Below are positions 22,535 to 32,414 of a stretch of DNA of 64,000 bases, in pieces. A program made the position numbers and the translations under genes. The notes beneath the pieces were generated by a model. The model worked only from the letters and a program-made list of their open reading frames with translations, searched no databases and was not told the origin of the DNA. Numbering within the stretch: the stretch's first letter is position 1; the number at the start of each line of letters is the position of its first letter. Source of the stretch: Symbiodinium microadriaticum (Eukaryota > Sar > Dinophyceae > Suessiales > Symbiodiniaceae); the NCBI GenBank assembly GCA_001939145.1, contig LSRX01001163.1, positions 1-64,000 of the forward strand. Reading direction: 5' to 3'.

Positions 22535-23595
22535 CTTCGGAAAGCGCGGATGGTAGGAGACGAACCCCCGGTCGACGTAGGAGCGAACATAAGGCTCGTA
22601 GGACCTCGTCTTCTACAAGGGCCTCAATAACTCGAAAAGGGTTCCTTTAAAAATAATCCTGCAAGGAATCTACATGGCCCTTTAGAGGATACCTCAAAGG
22701 TTACCAGAGGGCTTGGCAGAGGGCTTCTGGGGCATATCTTGGAACGTAAAGTAACAATAAACTTCGAGAAGGGCCTTAGCAGCCTTAGCGATTAGATTGA
22801 TGCTCTTTTTTTTGGGGGGGGAGGGGGGGTGTAGGCTGGTATAGAGTTATACTACAGACCCCTAAGAAATAGTATTACTGTTCCTTCCGACCCCTATTTA
22901 TTGCTGAGGGAAAAGGGTTTGGCAAAAGTGGTTCCTTGATGGGGGAGAAATAGGCCGCCACGGTTCTACCTCAGTTTTCGTCTTTGATTGTATATCTGTA
23001 CATGCATGACATAGGGGGCCCTTGAAGGAAGGGCGCCCTAGTATGGGTACCCAAAGAACTCTACAGTCTACAATTCAACAACTACCCGTGCAGTGAAGCG
23101 GCCCATCCGTGTCGAAAACCTCCAGAACTGCTGCATGGGAGAATGGGATCGAAGTATTCAGTTTCGGGGTTTGGTGTTTCTAGGCTGGAAACGTATCGGC
23201 AGTTTCTACTCTAATAATCAGCAGCAGCAGCAGCAGCAGCAGCATCAGCAGCAGCAGCACAAACAGTGAGACCGAAACTGATTCACCAGGTTCCGGGCTT
23301 CGGGCTCAAATTTAAAGGCTCACTCTTTCTGCTGCGAAACTCGCGTTCCGGACACCAAATAATAGGCTTAGAGCCCGAAGCTGGGCCTTGAGCCAATGGA
23401 AATATGCCTTTACCAAAAGTCCGACCCTTTACGCCCACAGCGCAAGCTCACGCCGAAACCCCTACGTGGGTCTATGCAATTTTTCTGAGACCTGCAAGCT
23501 TTCGTGCGGAGCATGAGCCCCTGGCTCCAATCATGATGAGGGGCCGTGAAGTGCTCGATGCCAATGGCCAAGTGGTAGTTAATCCAATCCTCCAC
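22535..23595 (-). CDS. GT92-like glycosyltransferase, two exons of a larger gene
   Basis: Exon 23595-23545 follows an AGTCAG acceptor and reads VEDWINYHLAIGIEHFT, matching the (E)W-x-x-YH-x-x-x-G-x-x-HF signature of family 92 (DUF23) glycosyltransferases. Exon 22604-22535 reads YEPYVRSYVDRGFVSYHPRF and ends at AAG/GAC, matching the PYV-x-x-G-x-V segment that follows in these enzymes. The YDxxSxD strand expected between them, and the catalytic C-terminal part, were not located. Such enzymes are usually Golgi type II membrane proteins. The family call rests on memory of the signature. A competing plus-strand frame at 23404-23658 was rejected because it lacks any such match. Confidence 0.5.
23219..23259. 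repeat. (CAG)n microsatellite
   Basis: About 13 CAG triplets with one interruption, in the intron of the GT92-like gene. Confidence 0.95.
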
Positions 23596-23901
23596 CTGAC
23601 TGTTTTTAACCCTTCTAGAGCTCATGCAGTCAGAATGCCCTACTTACATAAGCCGTAGACCGTAGTCCGCAAACCCTAAACAAGTCCTGGCCCAGATCTT
23701 CCAATCTACGATGCTCCCAAAGCCATCTTGGGCATCCTACTTGAGAATGAAACACCCTAAACCCTCAAACCCTAATGAGGGTGCACCGTGACAGCTGGGC
23801 TAAACCGGGCATGCGCACAGGGTCGATTGTACTTCCTCTGCATCTATGAGGGCCGAATGACTCTTTGTAGTTGGTCCGAGGATCAGCTACGCATGTCTGC
23901 A

Positions 23902-24056
23902 GGTGCAACGCCGCATACTTGTCTAAGAACATGCCTGGCGACGACGGCCGATGGCAACGTCGGAGGCTACGTACTGCCATGAAACGAACTGCTCAGCACC
24001 GTTTTGCAACAACTGCCATCAACAGCGAACTTAAACAGAGACAGGTGCTGAGCTAA
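23902..24056 (+). CDS. Possible plus-strand terminal exon converging on helicase A
   Basis: After a TCTGCAG acceptor, a frame reads CNAAYLSKNMPGDDGRWQRR and continues basic to TAA at 24056. It would face the end of gene A, against the one-way pattern; no upstream partner exon was found. Confidence 0.28.
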
Positions 24057-24113
24057 AGCCACGGACGGCTCCGATTCTCGCCAATGGCATGCAGTCCTCG
24101 CCGATGGCACGGT

Positions 24114-27100
24114 TCAGCTCCGCAGGAAAGATGCGACTTCCGGGTGCGAGTCCAAGAGCTCCGCTCTGAGCTCCAAGGGAAGACTATCCCATCGTCTGCG
24201 CTGTCTGTACAACCAATGATAAAGCCCCTTGTCTGCAGCTAGAGTCCCTTCAAGCGATAGCGACACACTACCTGTCCTGGTCAGATGCTCAATTAACATG
24301 TCCAGCCGCATCCTCCATCTTGCATGGTTGATTTGACACTTTTTCGATCGCCTTGACTTGGCCCACTCTGCAATGATGGGGCACTCCATTTCCAACAGCC
24401 GGAGGCGCTCTTCCCTGCCTTTGGTATCTGGACGCACAAACGACTGCAGATTTGTGGCCAATCTGTATCCGGCCTTCGAGTTCAACTTGCTTCTTCTAGG
24501 CATGTGCTGGTAAAGCTCTACGAACTTCCGCAGTTCCTTCAGGAGTCGCTCAAAGGCTGTGCCGGGATCGAGCCACTTCGCAACGCGCGCCTGCAACCTT
24601 TGACGCGGCGTGTTCAAGAGCTTCTGCATCCTCGGCGTCGGGATCAACTGCCTCCGGACCCGAAAGCCGGTTTGCTGCAGCCACAGTCCTAAAGTTCTCT
24701 CTCCGAACAGAAAGCCGAATTCTCGTGGAAGTCTGCCATGAGCTCGATCAAACCTTTCGACTGCTTGCAACCGCAGTTCCCACGGATCACGCTGCTGCAG
24801 GATCAAAGCTAGCTGATATTGGACATCGCGAACTAGGAGCTGCTGCATTACGGGCTGCTTGAGTCTGCAGTCCGTCACCCACAGACGAGACTGCATATGC
24901 TGGAAATCTGCCTTGACAAACCTGCTGTCTGCCTGTGCTATCGCCTCCAAAAACCTGTCAAGCTGGTCGGCTGTTGCACTCCCGACCTTGCCATCACCAA
25001 ACGCCTTTGCTTTGAGCTTGGGTGTCATCATTTTCCCGTCCGCCGTTGACTTCCTCGTTGAAGCTCCCAAATATGCTCTCTGGCTCAGCAACAGGTGCGC
25101 TTCTGCTGGATACTTAACATGGCGACAGCGCGCTTTTGCCAGGTCGCCTCCATCTTGTTGGCATGGTCTTGAAGATGTCGAGATGCTGGAGCTGATGCCA
25201 GACTCAGCAATATTTCCATTAGCTGACGGATTCTCTGCAGAGCCCGAGACCAGAACGGGTGCGTGTTCGCTCAAAACCGTCGTGACGGGGGCGGGCTCTC
25301 CTGGAGAGCCTTGTTTCCGGTGGAACTCGTCACTCGGCTCACCACTGAGCGTCCCAGTCCCGACTTCCATGTGGGAGCTGCGGCATGGTTCCGCCTTTCC
25401 GACGCTTTGCTTGATTTGCAGCTTTGCGGGCGTAGCTGGCAAAGGCGACTCCATAGAGCAATCCCGGCGGCCGGCAGACTGGCAATTGCTCCCAGTTTCA
25501 AGTATCTCGATTGGGGGAAGATAACTTTGCCTTCTCTTTTGCATCCCATCGCTGCCCCCTGCTTGAAAGCGTCTCGAACTTTCCCTTGGCTTGTTGGGCA
25601 ACTGCTGGTCACAGCCGGCCTGCGTGCACTTAGCAGGGAAGGTGCTCTTGCTGCCATTCCCAGCCTTTTCACCTGCGGCCTTCACTCGCAACCCGTCCAC
25701 CTCGTCCAGCAGTGCTTCCAAGTCCTCGACATCATCCTCCACACACGTGGACTTTGCGGTCGCGGATGCGGCACCTTTTACGGGATCACTCTCTGCGAAG
25801 GGAGCCCTCTCCGGCATGGCAGGACCAGCAATCGCAGGTAGCACGACGTGAGCCATAGGCTTCGATGGATGAGGCCGCAGCACCCGGCCGATGGCTTGTA
25901 TGATGCTCACGTAGCTGCTTTTTGGCTCCACAAACATGCATGTCTCGGCGTTCGGGATGTTCACACCCTCGCCTAGGAGTTGAACCGTGACCAGCACATG
26001 CACTGGCTTCTGCAGCTCCCCCGAAAATTCCTCCATCACCCTCTCTCGCTGAGTGCGATTTGTCTTGCCATTGATGTGCCACGCTGCAAACCCAAGTGTC
26101 TCCAACACCTGCTGGAATCGTTTGGCTTCTGTGATGGAGTTGCAGTAGGCGAGCACCCGCCGAAATCGCCCAGCCTGTGAAAGCAGCAAACTCGCGAGGC
26201 AAACATAGGGATGACCTTCGGTCGTCACGGGTACGGTGAGGTCGTAGTCGCACAGCGCCCCTTGCTGGATCGCCTCACCCAGGCTGTAACGAAAATCCAC
26301 TTGTTCTTTATGCGTGGCCGAAAACTTGAAGATGTCGTGGCATCTTGGCAATCCTTTGGGAAAAGGGTGGTGGGCCTCATCGATGTAAATGGCCTCGAAC
26401 TCGAGCTTCTGCAACAGATGCACGGAATCAGTCACGGAGATGAAACCGTCTGATGTCATGTCAATCTTGCCGTTGTAGCCTGTGCCGACTTTGCAAAGGC
26501 CAGGCATTTCTTGTGCGAGTTGTTCCAGCAGCACTCGGGTTGGAACGGTGACCAAGACCTGGATCCGAAAGAGGCAAACATAAAAACCAAAACATGGAGT
26601 GACATGTTCGCATGCTATCCCGAGCACTGCAAATTCTTGCCAGCCCCGAGAATTGCCAAACACTCCTGCCTTCCCCCGCGGCCTCACGGCCAGCTCACGG
26701 ATGACGCGTGTCTTCCCGGTGCCACAAGCCATCTCGATGACCCGGGCTCCCTGGGCACATGCCTCCAGGCAGGGCCACAGTGGTGGTTCCGAGGCGGATG
26801 AAAGCTGATCGGATGCTGCATCTGCACCCTGCTGGAGCTTGCGCAAGTACTTCTTGGTGAGTATCTGGTGCTGGCCGCCGTACTTCTGCAGCCACTTCTG
26901 GGAGTCACTGGCGATCTTGCAGCCGCGGATCGTCCACAAGGTGCACTGAGCAGCCTGCAAGCTACGAGATGAGCCTTGACTAAGCAGGCGCTGCTCTGGC
27001 CTTGGGACTCCACTCACAGTCTTAATTAATTAGCACCTATCGTTTTTTGGAGTCTTGCCCGCCTCGTTTACACATTTAGCTGTTCGCAGAAACCTCCTGA

Positions 27101-28493
27101 CATCCTTATGGGTGGCATTCCCTGCCCGACATAGGACCGCCCGCTTTCCGTCCAGGCTGAAGAGATCCACACCTGCCAGCGACTAACAGAAGTTCGCTTG
27201 GCCGCAACAGTTTGGTGGAGGTCTTGGCCATCCAGGCCTAGGTGCCGGCGGCTGATATTCTGCAGTGCGTAGAACCAGGGCGGCAGATTCTGCAAGAAAG
27301 CTGCTTCCATTTAGCCACAAAGCTTAAGACTAGGGTTCAAGTGCCGGTGTCCTGGGACGGCACGGCGTCGAACTCCAGAACCGCTGCCCAAACCAGCCGC
27401 TGCCGTTCGTCGAGGAAGGGCCAAGTGAGAGCCTGGAAACGGATGGAAAGCATATTACCAGCAAACAGCCCTGTCGGACTCTAGGAGGCAGGGATATGGA
27501 GGGACACCAAATTACTTGTTGTTACCTTCGTGGAGGCGCAGGAGCAAGCAGGCCTGATGGTTTACGGTTTGAGAAGGATGGATCAAAAATCCGTGCGTGC
27601 AAAGCCTGGAATCTTCATCACCTAAACCCATCCGAATCACCTTCCCAATCGCCAAACAAATTCAGGGAGTGCCTCCTTCGCCAGGCTGCGCACTCGTTCC
27701 ATGAAGGCCGCGTCAGAGCCTTGCCAAAAGCAGGCTCGATCGCGTCATTAGGCTGCCTTAGGTGTACTCTCGAAATCTGCTTGAAGATTTCGGGCTGGCT
27801 GGGAGAAGTGATGCTCTCAACTGCGCGGAGGTGGTCTGCATATCACCGCTTCTCAGCCAATCTTGCGTCATTAGGGTGGCTTTCTAAATTAGGACCCATG
27901 ATAGAAACCCTCACATCGGGCTGTAGACGTGCAAGGATTGGGATATCGACCTCAACATGTGACCTTTCGAAGGCTTCCAAACAGGGTCGAGGGCTGAAGT
28001 CTCAGCTGTAGGAAGTCGGGCTGCTCATCTCCTCGGCACCGGCTTCGAGCTCCTCCCTTTTTGCTTGCGCAGCCGCACGATGCCTCGTCCTCCAAGGGCC
28101 GCGGCAGCAGAAGAGAAGCCAGACAGCTAGATCTGAAGATAAACTGCTGTTGAAATCGCCTCTAGTCCTTCAATTCGGATGACCGGCCATATTAATTCGA
28201 AGAACGAGAGCAACGCGAAGTGAGATATGTCGTAATATCGGATCAGGTGCTACGATTATGGGCTCTGGAGCCTGAAGGACCTACAAATACAAGCCCTTGT
28301 GGCCACGAGCCAAGACGAAGCCTGGGTGTATCGCAGTCCTCATCACTTTCTGCCGGCCAGAATATACAGGATCTGTGAAAGCAGCCGCGGCCCAGAGAGT
28401 CCCAAGCCCGAGCCCACAAAGCAGCAGGGCCACAATACCTCTTCTGCTGCATCTTCCACGTCTCTGAAGCTTAGGAGCTTGCAGTCTTCGCAT
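24114..28493 (-). CDS. Gene A: nuclease-like domain / SF2 helicase / HA-repeat protein
   Basis: Eight exons (minus): 28493-28339, 28089-28040, 27719-27673, 27432-27352, 27289-27238, 27172-27063, 26954-26670, 26558-24114; 3225 coding bases, 1074 residues. An N-terminal basic leader and hydrophobic segment (GIVALLLCGLGLGTLWAAAA) precede a PD-(D/E)XK-like strand pattern (LGVDLF ... AVLCRAGN ... DVRRFL, residues about 128-157). The SF2 core follows: Walker A GTGKT (243-247), DEAH (320-323), SAT (340-342), GEGVNIP (456-462), QAIGRVLR (481-488). A low-complexity linker leads to two or three helicase-associated (HA) repeats near the C-terminus. The family unwinds nucleic acid with ATP; substrate unknown. 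Exons 3-6 have exactly the lengths found in gene B, which confirms them. Donors are GC (4), GA (2) and GT (1). Intron 7 (111 bases) has no stop, so a continuous frame runs through it. Confidence 0.82.
26559..26669 (-). other. Intron 7 of gene A (GC-AG, 111 bp, open in frame)
   Basis: Bounded by GGGAAG/GCAGGAG and ATCCAG/GTC. Gene B has an intron at exactly the same codon boundary (35052-35164, 113 bases, with stops), also GC-AG. Because 111 is divisible by three and stop-free, retention would add 37 residues between motifs I and Ia. Confidence 0.85.
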
Positions 28494-28743
28494 TTCCACA
28501 GATGCCAAGTGAACCAGGGACTTTCGTCGGATGCCTAATTCTACGGGGTGCTTCCCTGAGCGAGCCCCTCTGAGCCTGCAAGCTGCGGACATGTGCAACC
28601 TCGAGCGTCCACACTTTTGCAAACCAGCCCTGGGTGGTTGCACACAAACCCTGAAACACATCCTCTGGATCAGTCCTTCTTGTTGCGCTGCGCAACTTGC
28701 ACTGTCGGGGTGTGAAACGGTCTGCAGCGGCTTATGAAAATCT

Positions 28744-31700
28744 TCAGGGCCAGGGCCACTTGTAGATCTGCGCCACAGGGGTACCGTCCTTTGCCTGCAT
28801 ATACCGGAAGCGATAGCAAGAGGCTTCAAAGAACTCCTTGCCATAGCCTCGGCTCTTCATGGTGGCCACTTTGGAACTATCATTCTTGTTCTTCTTATGA
28901 AAACTAGACCACACATGACTATACGAAAAGAACCTTCTGTACTAGACGACTACACTAGTCTGCTAAGCTGCTAAAACTTACAAAGGAGGATATTCACCAT
29001 CCCTACACCATAAACCCCTAAGCCCTTAACCCAACCGGCAAAACCCCAGACAGACACACCCCTAAACTCCTAAACCCCCAAAGCCCAACACCCTAAACCT
29101 CTAAACCCCAAAGCCTCACATCCAAAGCCCAAAACCCAAAACCTCTAAACCCCAAACCCCTAAACCCCTAAACTCCTAAAGCCCAAAACCCTAAACCTCT
29201 AAACCCCAAACCCTCAAAGAGGACCAGGCGGCCGGAGGTCCCTTGAGAAGGCCCGAACTTCTTGCGCAGCTCGGCCTCGTCGGTATACTCATACCAAACA
29301 CGGGGTGCTCTGAGGAATAAGGTTTTTTCTTTTCCCTCCCACTTAGCAAGGACGAGCCCGCATTGCAGGGTAAGGTTTATAAGGGGTTGAGGGTTTAGGA
29401 GTTTTGGTGTTCAGGGGTTTTGGAGTTTAGAGGTTTAGAGGTTCAGGAGTTTTGGGGTTCTTTTGGGAGCTTAGGGTGAAGCGCTTCCATAGATTCCTGC
29501 CTCGTCTTGCACGTCGACCAGGGCGCAGACAACTTCGTCCTTGCACTGCAAGAGCTCTTCGACCTAGGGGCGGTTTAGGGCCACTTTGACTGCTAAGGGC
29601 CAGTGGAGGGGCCTTCATGCTTGCGATAGGGGCGTCGGAGTCTACTCCCACCAAAATCCAATGTCGTTTAAAGTTATAGGTCTAGTTGGGAAGGCTCTTC
29701 TAGGGTTACCGAATAAATCTCAGACGTCTTCAAGCCCCCGACAGAAAGCCTCGGCCAAACTAAAGTTCCAACTTCAAGCGTTCTAAGATAGACCTTCAAA
29801 CCTTCTTCCCCGATGGTCGACCAGGCACATCTTGGTCCGTCTTGGTGACCTTCCCTTCCTGTACCATCTTCTCCAGGCGTGCTTTTCCTGGGCTTCGAGG
29901 TTCTATGGAGCAAGGTTTGGGGGTTGAGGATCGAGGGCTTCAAGGCAAGGCTCAAAGTTTGCAAAGGCTTGAAGAAGTGTGAAAAGGAGGTATCATAGCG
30001 GTCATAGCGTTCGCCTAATCTCACTCCCTGAGCCCCCATTTCTATACTATATAAACCCAAACCCCTTCCCGACCCCTTTCCCCCCCCAATCCAAGCCCAG
30101 GATCGTTTCAAGGTCTTCCTCAGTTGCCATGCAAAGGCGAAGTCGGGGTACAGTGTTTACAGCATGCCTAGACTTCGAGGTTCCGGGTTGTTTTGGGGCT
30201 ACGGCTTATGGCATAATCTGTGCTATGCTTAACATGTTCAGGGCTTAGGGATAAGATTCCAGGGGATACATGTGACGAGCTTGCTGTTCAGTCCGACTGC
30301 TTATATGGGTCAGGGGTTTAGGATTTCGGACATCACGGGTTTCTGCGGACCCTATAAACCCTAAAGCCCTACCGAGTCAAGAGAGCAAAACATAGGAAAA
30401 CCTCTTGCCAAGAAGGTCCCGAGCTTCTTGCCGGGTGGTCGCGCGGCCTCCTCGGCCTTGCGCTTCTCTCTGGCAGCTTTCGCCTCAGTGGGCGGGAACA
30501 AGAAGAAGGTTTCCGGTTTCGGGGTTAGCTTCTCAGTAGTCTCTTGCGAGTTTCGTGGTTTAGGGGGGCACAGACAAGAGCAAGCTGACGCTTTGCTTTT
30601 CAGCCCGAGCGAATTATAGCTCAATTCTGTGGTGGGAGGTGAACCATGAGACGACGAGCTTCCCGAAAGCATCAACCGGCTCTTCCTGTCACTCTCTCTA
30701 TCGCTCGCTCTCTCTTCTTCTTCGCCAGGGCATGGGAGGCGGTTTAGGCCCCCCGGCCACTGGGGCCCCCCATTTGTTATGGGGCTTTGAGGAGGCGTGA
30801 GAGCAAGGTGTACGTGTTCCCCCGGTTTGTTTCCTGGAAAAGTACACTCGCTCTCTCTCTCTCTCTCTCTCCTTCTTCTTCTTCTTCCTTCGGGCTTGAG
30901 GGGCATGTTAGTCCCCCCTAGTATTTTTTTCGCTCTCTCTCTCTCTCTCTCTCTTTCACTCTCTCTGACTGCCTCGGCCTCCTTTTGTCTGACTTCCTCC
31001 TTCTTGCGACGGTTGGCCTCCGCCCAGGTCTCGTGGGGCTGTGGAGTGGGTGGGGAAGGCGCTAGCTCTGGACTGAGGGTATATACCAAAAAAGCAATAC
31101 AGGCGCCGTGGAAAATCTCCAGTGTGTATTGCAGGTGTAGCATAATATAACTATATTCCTACATTTTATATGTTTATAGGTATCCGAAGGGATACTATTG
31201 GAATTGTGGCAATAATTCATGCCCCTATATGTCAGTAAATGTTAGGAGAATAGTTCTGCAGGCACTGCGATCAAACCCTGCGGTGCGAGACCTCAGTTGT
31301 CGACATTCCGCTTCCCAACACGAGTTTGACTTTGGAGGGGTATACCTGCGACTCTAAAGCCCTACGATTGTAGGGGTTGTGAGTTGTGAGTGTGCACTAT
31401 ACTTATGATTATGGGATTCTGGCTTGCATGTGGATCAGCAACCCTACCCTTTTGGTGTTTCACCTCAAAATGTTGGGGCTCTGAGCCACCACACAGGTAC
31501 GGTCAGCACTGAGGCCCAGGGTTCAGGGAACCACCTTGCAACGAACAATCAAAGGCTTGTAGCCGCTATAAAACCAGAAACCCTCCAGTCGCTCTGAAAC
31601 CCTTGACCCTCATCTCATGGACATCCTGAACTCTGCACCCTGAACCCTACAAAGGCCAGCGCCCGTTCCCGAAACCCTGTAAGCCCTTCTCAGCCCTGCA

Positions 31701-31799
31701 AACTGCCTCAGACTCGCCCGGCAGCTGCTTCTTCGGCACTTTCCGCTTCGGGAGCGCAAACGGGTTGTCCCCTTTCTTGGAGACGCGGAACTTCCCCAT
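28744..31799 (-). CDS. Gene C: basic, coiled-coil multi-exon protein
   Basis: Exons that join in phase: 31799-31707 (starts MGKFRVSKKGDNPFALPKRK), 31038-30973 (ETWAEANRRKKEEVRQKEAE), 30483-30402 (EKRKAEEAARPPGKK), 29887-29802 (ARLEKMVQEGKVTK), 29563-29497 (VEELLQCKDEVVCALVDV), 29307-29212 (RVWYEYTDEAELRKKFG) and a last exon from about 28890 to the TGA at 28744 (SRGYGKEFFEASCYRF ... YKWPWP). The first six connect without a phase conflict using donors GC, GC, GT, GT and GA; the last junction is unresolved. The N-terminal third is Lys/Arg-rich and helical, suggesting a nuclear or nucleolar protein. I do not recognise the family. It sits between the two helicase paralogues on the same strand, 616 bases from B and 250 from A. 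Confidence 0.62.
29000..29211 (+). repeat. Degenerate CCCTAAA array in an intron of gene C
   Basis: Heptamer-derived run (AAACCCCTAAAC variants) ending at the donor of exon 29307-29212, showing that the telomere-like sequence is intronic. Confidence 0.8.
30851..30957. repeat. Two (CT)n microsatellites
   Basis: CT runs at about 30851-30870 and 30931-30955 inside a gene C intron. They create a long artificial Arg/Glu-rich minus-strand frame (30361-31143) that spans two real exons. Confidence 0.85.
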
Positions 31800-32414
31800 G
31801 GCAAAAGTCTAATCTGGCGGCCTTGACAATTGGAATACTGTTTTGGGCTGCATACTGTATGTATGTATGCACTCTCTTACTTGCTTATCGGTGTTCACAT
31901 CTTTCCTAGCTTGGTTCGCTTTACTTCCTTGCAGGCTTGCGTGTTCAGCGATTCTCCGAACAGGCCAAGCCAAACCACGCAAAGCCAAGCCAAACCGTCC
32001 AACATGATAACGACTATGCAAACATGTGCTTGGCATCTAATTAACAAAGGACAAATCTCTCAGCAAAACAAACCAAACAAATGCCATGTCATAGACATGT
32101 CTTTGTCTACGTATGCCTCATTTACGCAATATATTTTGTTTTTGAAAAATCTGCATATTACGTAGCATCGACCTATTAAAAATGCTGCAGCAGCATGCCG
32201 GCCACTGCCACTGCTGCTTCTGCTCAGGCCCAGAGAGCACAAGGGACTGAGGCACCGTGCAACCACTGTCTGACGCAGGTGCAACAGCAGGTTAACATGT
32301 GGTCCCGTGATGCGGCACTTTTCCCTACTGTTCCGTTATCGGACTCGAAGCTGGCGGGCATTGGACTCAGGAAATTCAAGCTAGCAGCAGGACAGCGTGA
32401 CGTCTTTGCACAAC
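31800..32414. other. Spacer between gene B stop and gene C start
   Basis: 615 bases, AT-rich in the middle, with no heptamer array and no convincing exon. A splice-leader acceptor for gene C should lie here; none can be picked with confidence. Confidence 0.5.

Noticed and set aside
23404..23658. 84-residue plus-strand frame
   Set aside because: The minus strand here encodes the GT92-like signature with a fitting acceptor, which is the better explanation.
24859..25841. Plus-strand frames of 221 and 192 residues opposite gene A
   Set aside because: Shadows of the well-supported helicase exon.
30361..31143. A 260-residue minus-strand frame rich in Arg, Glu and Ser
   Set aside because: Its charged middle is translated CT microsatellite. 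Only two short parts are real exons of gene C.
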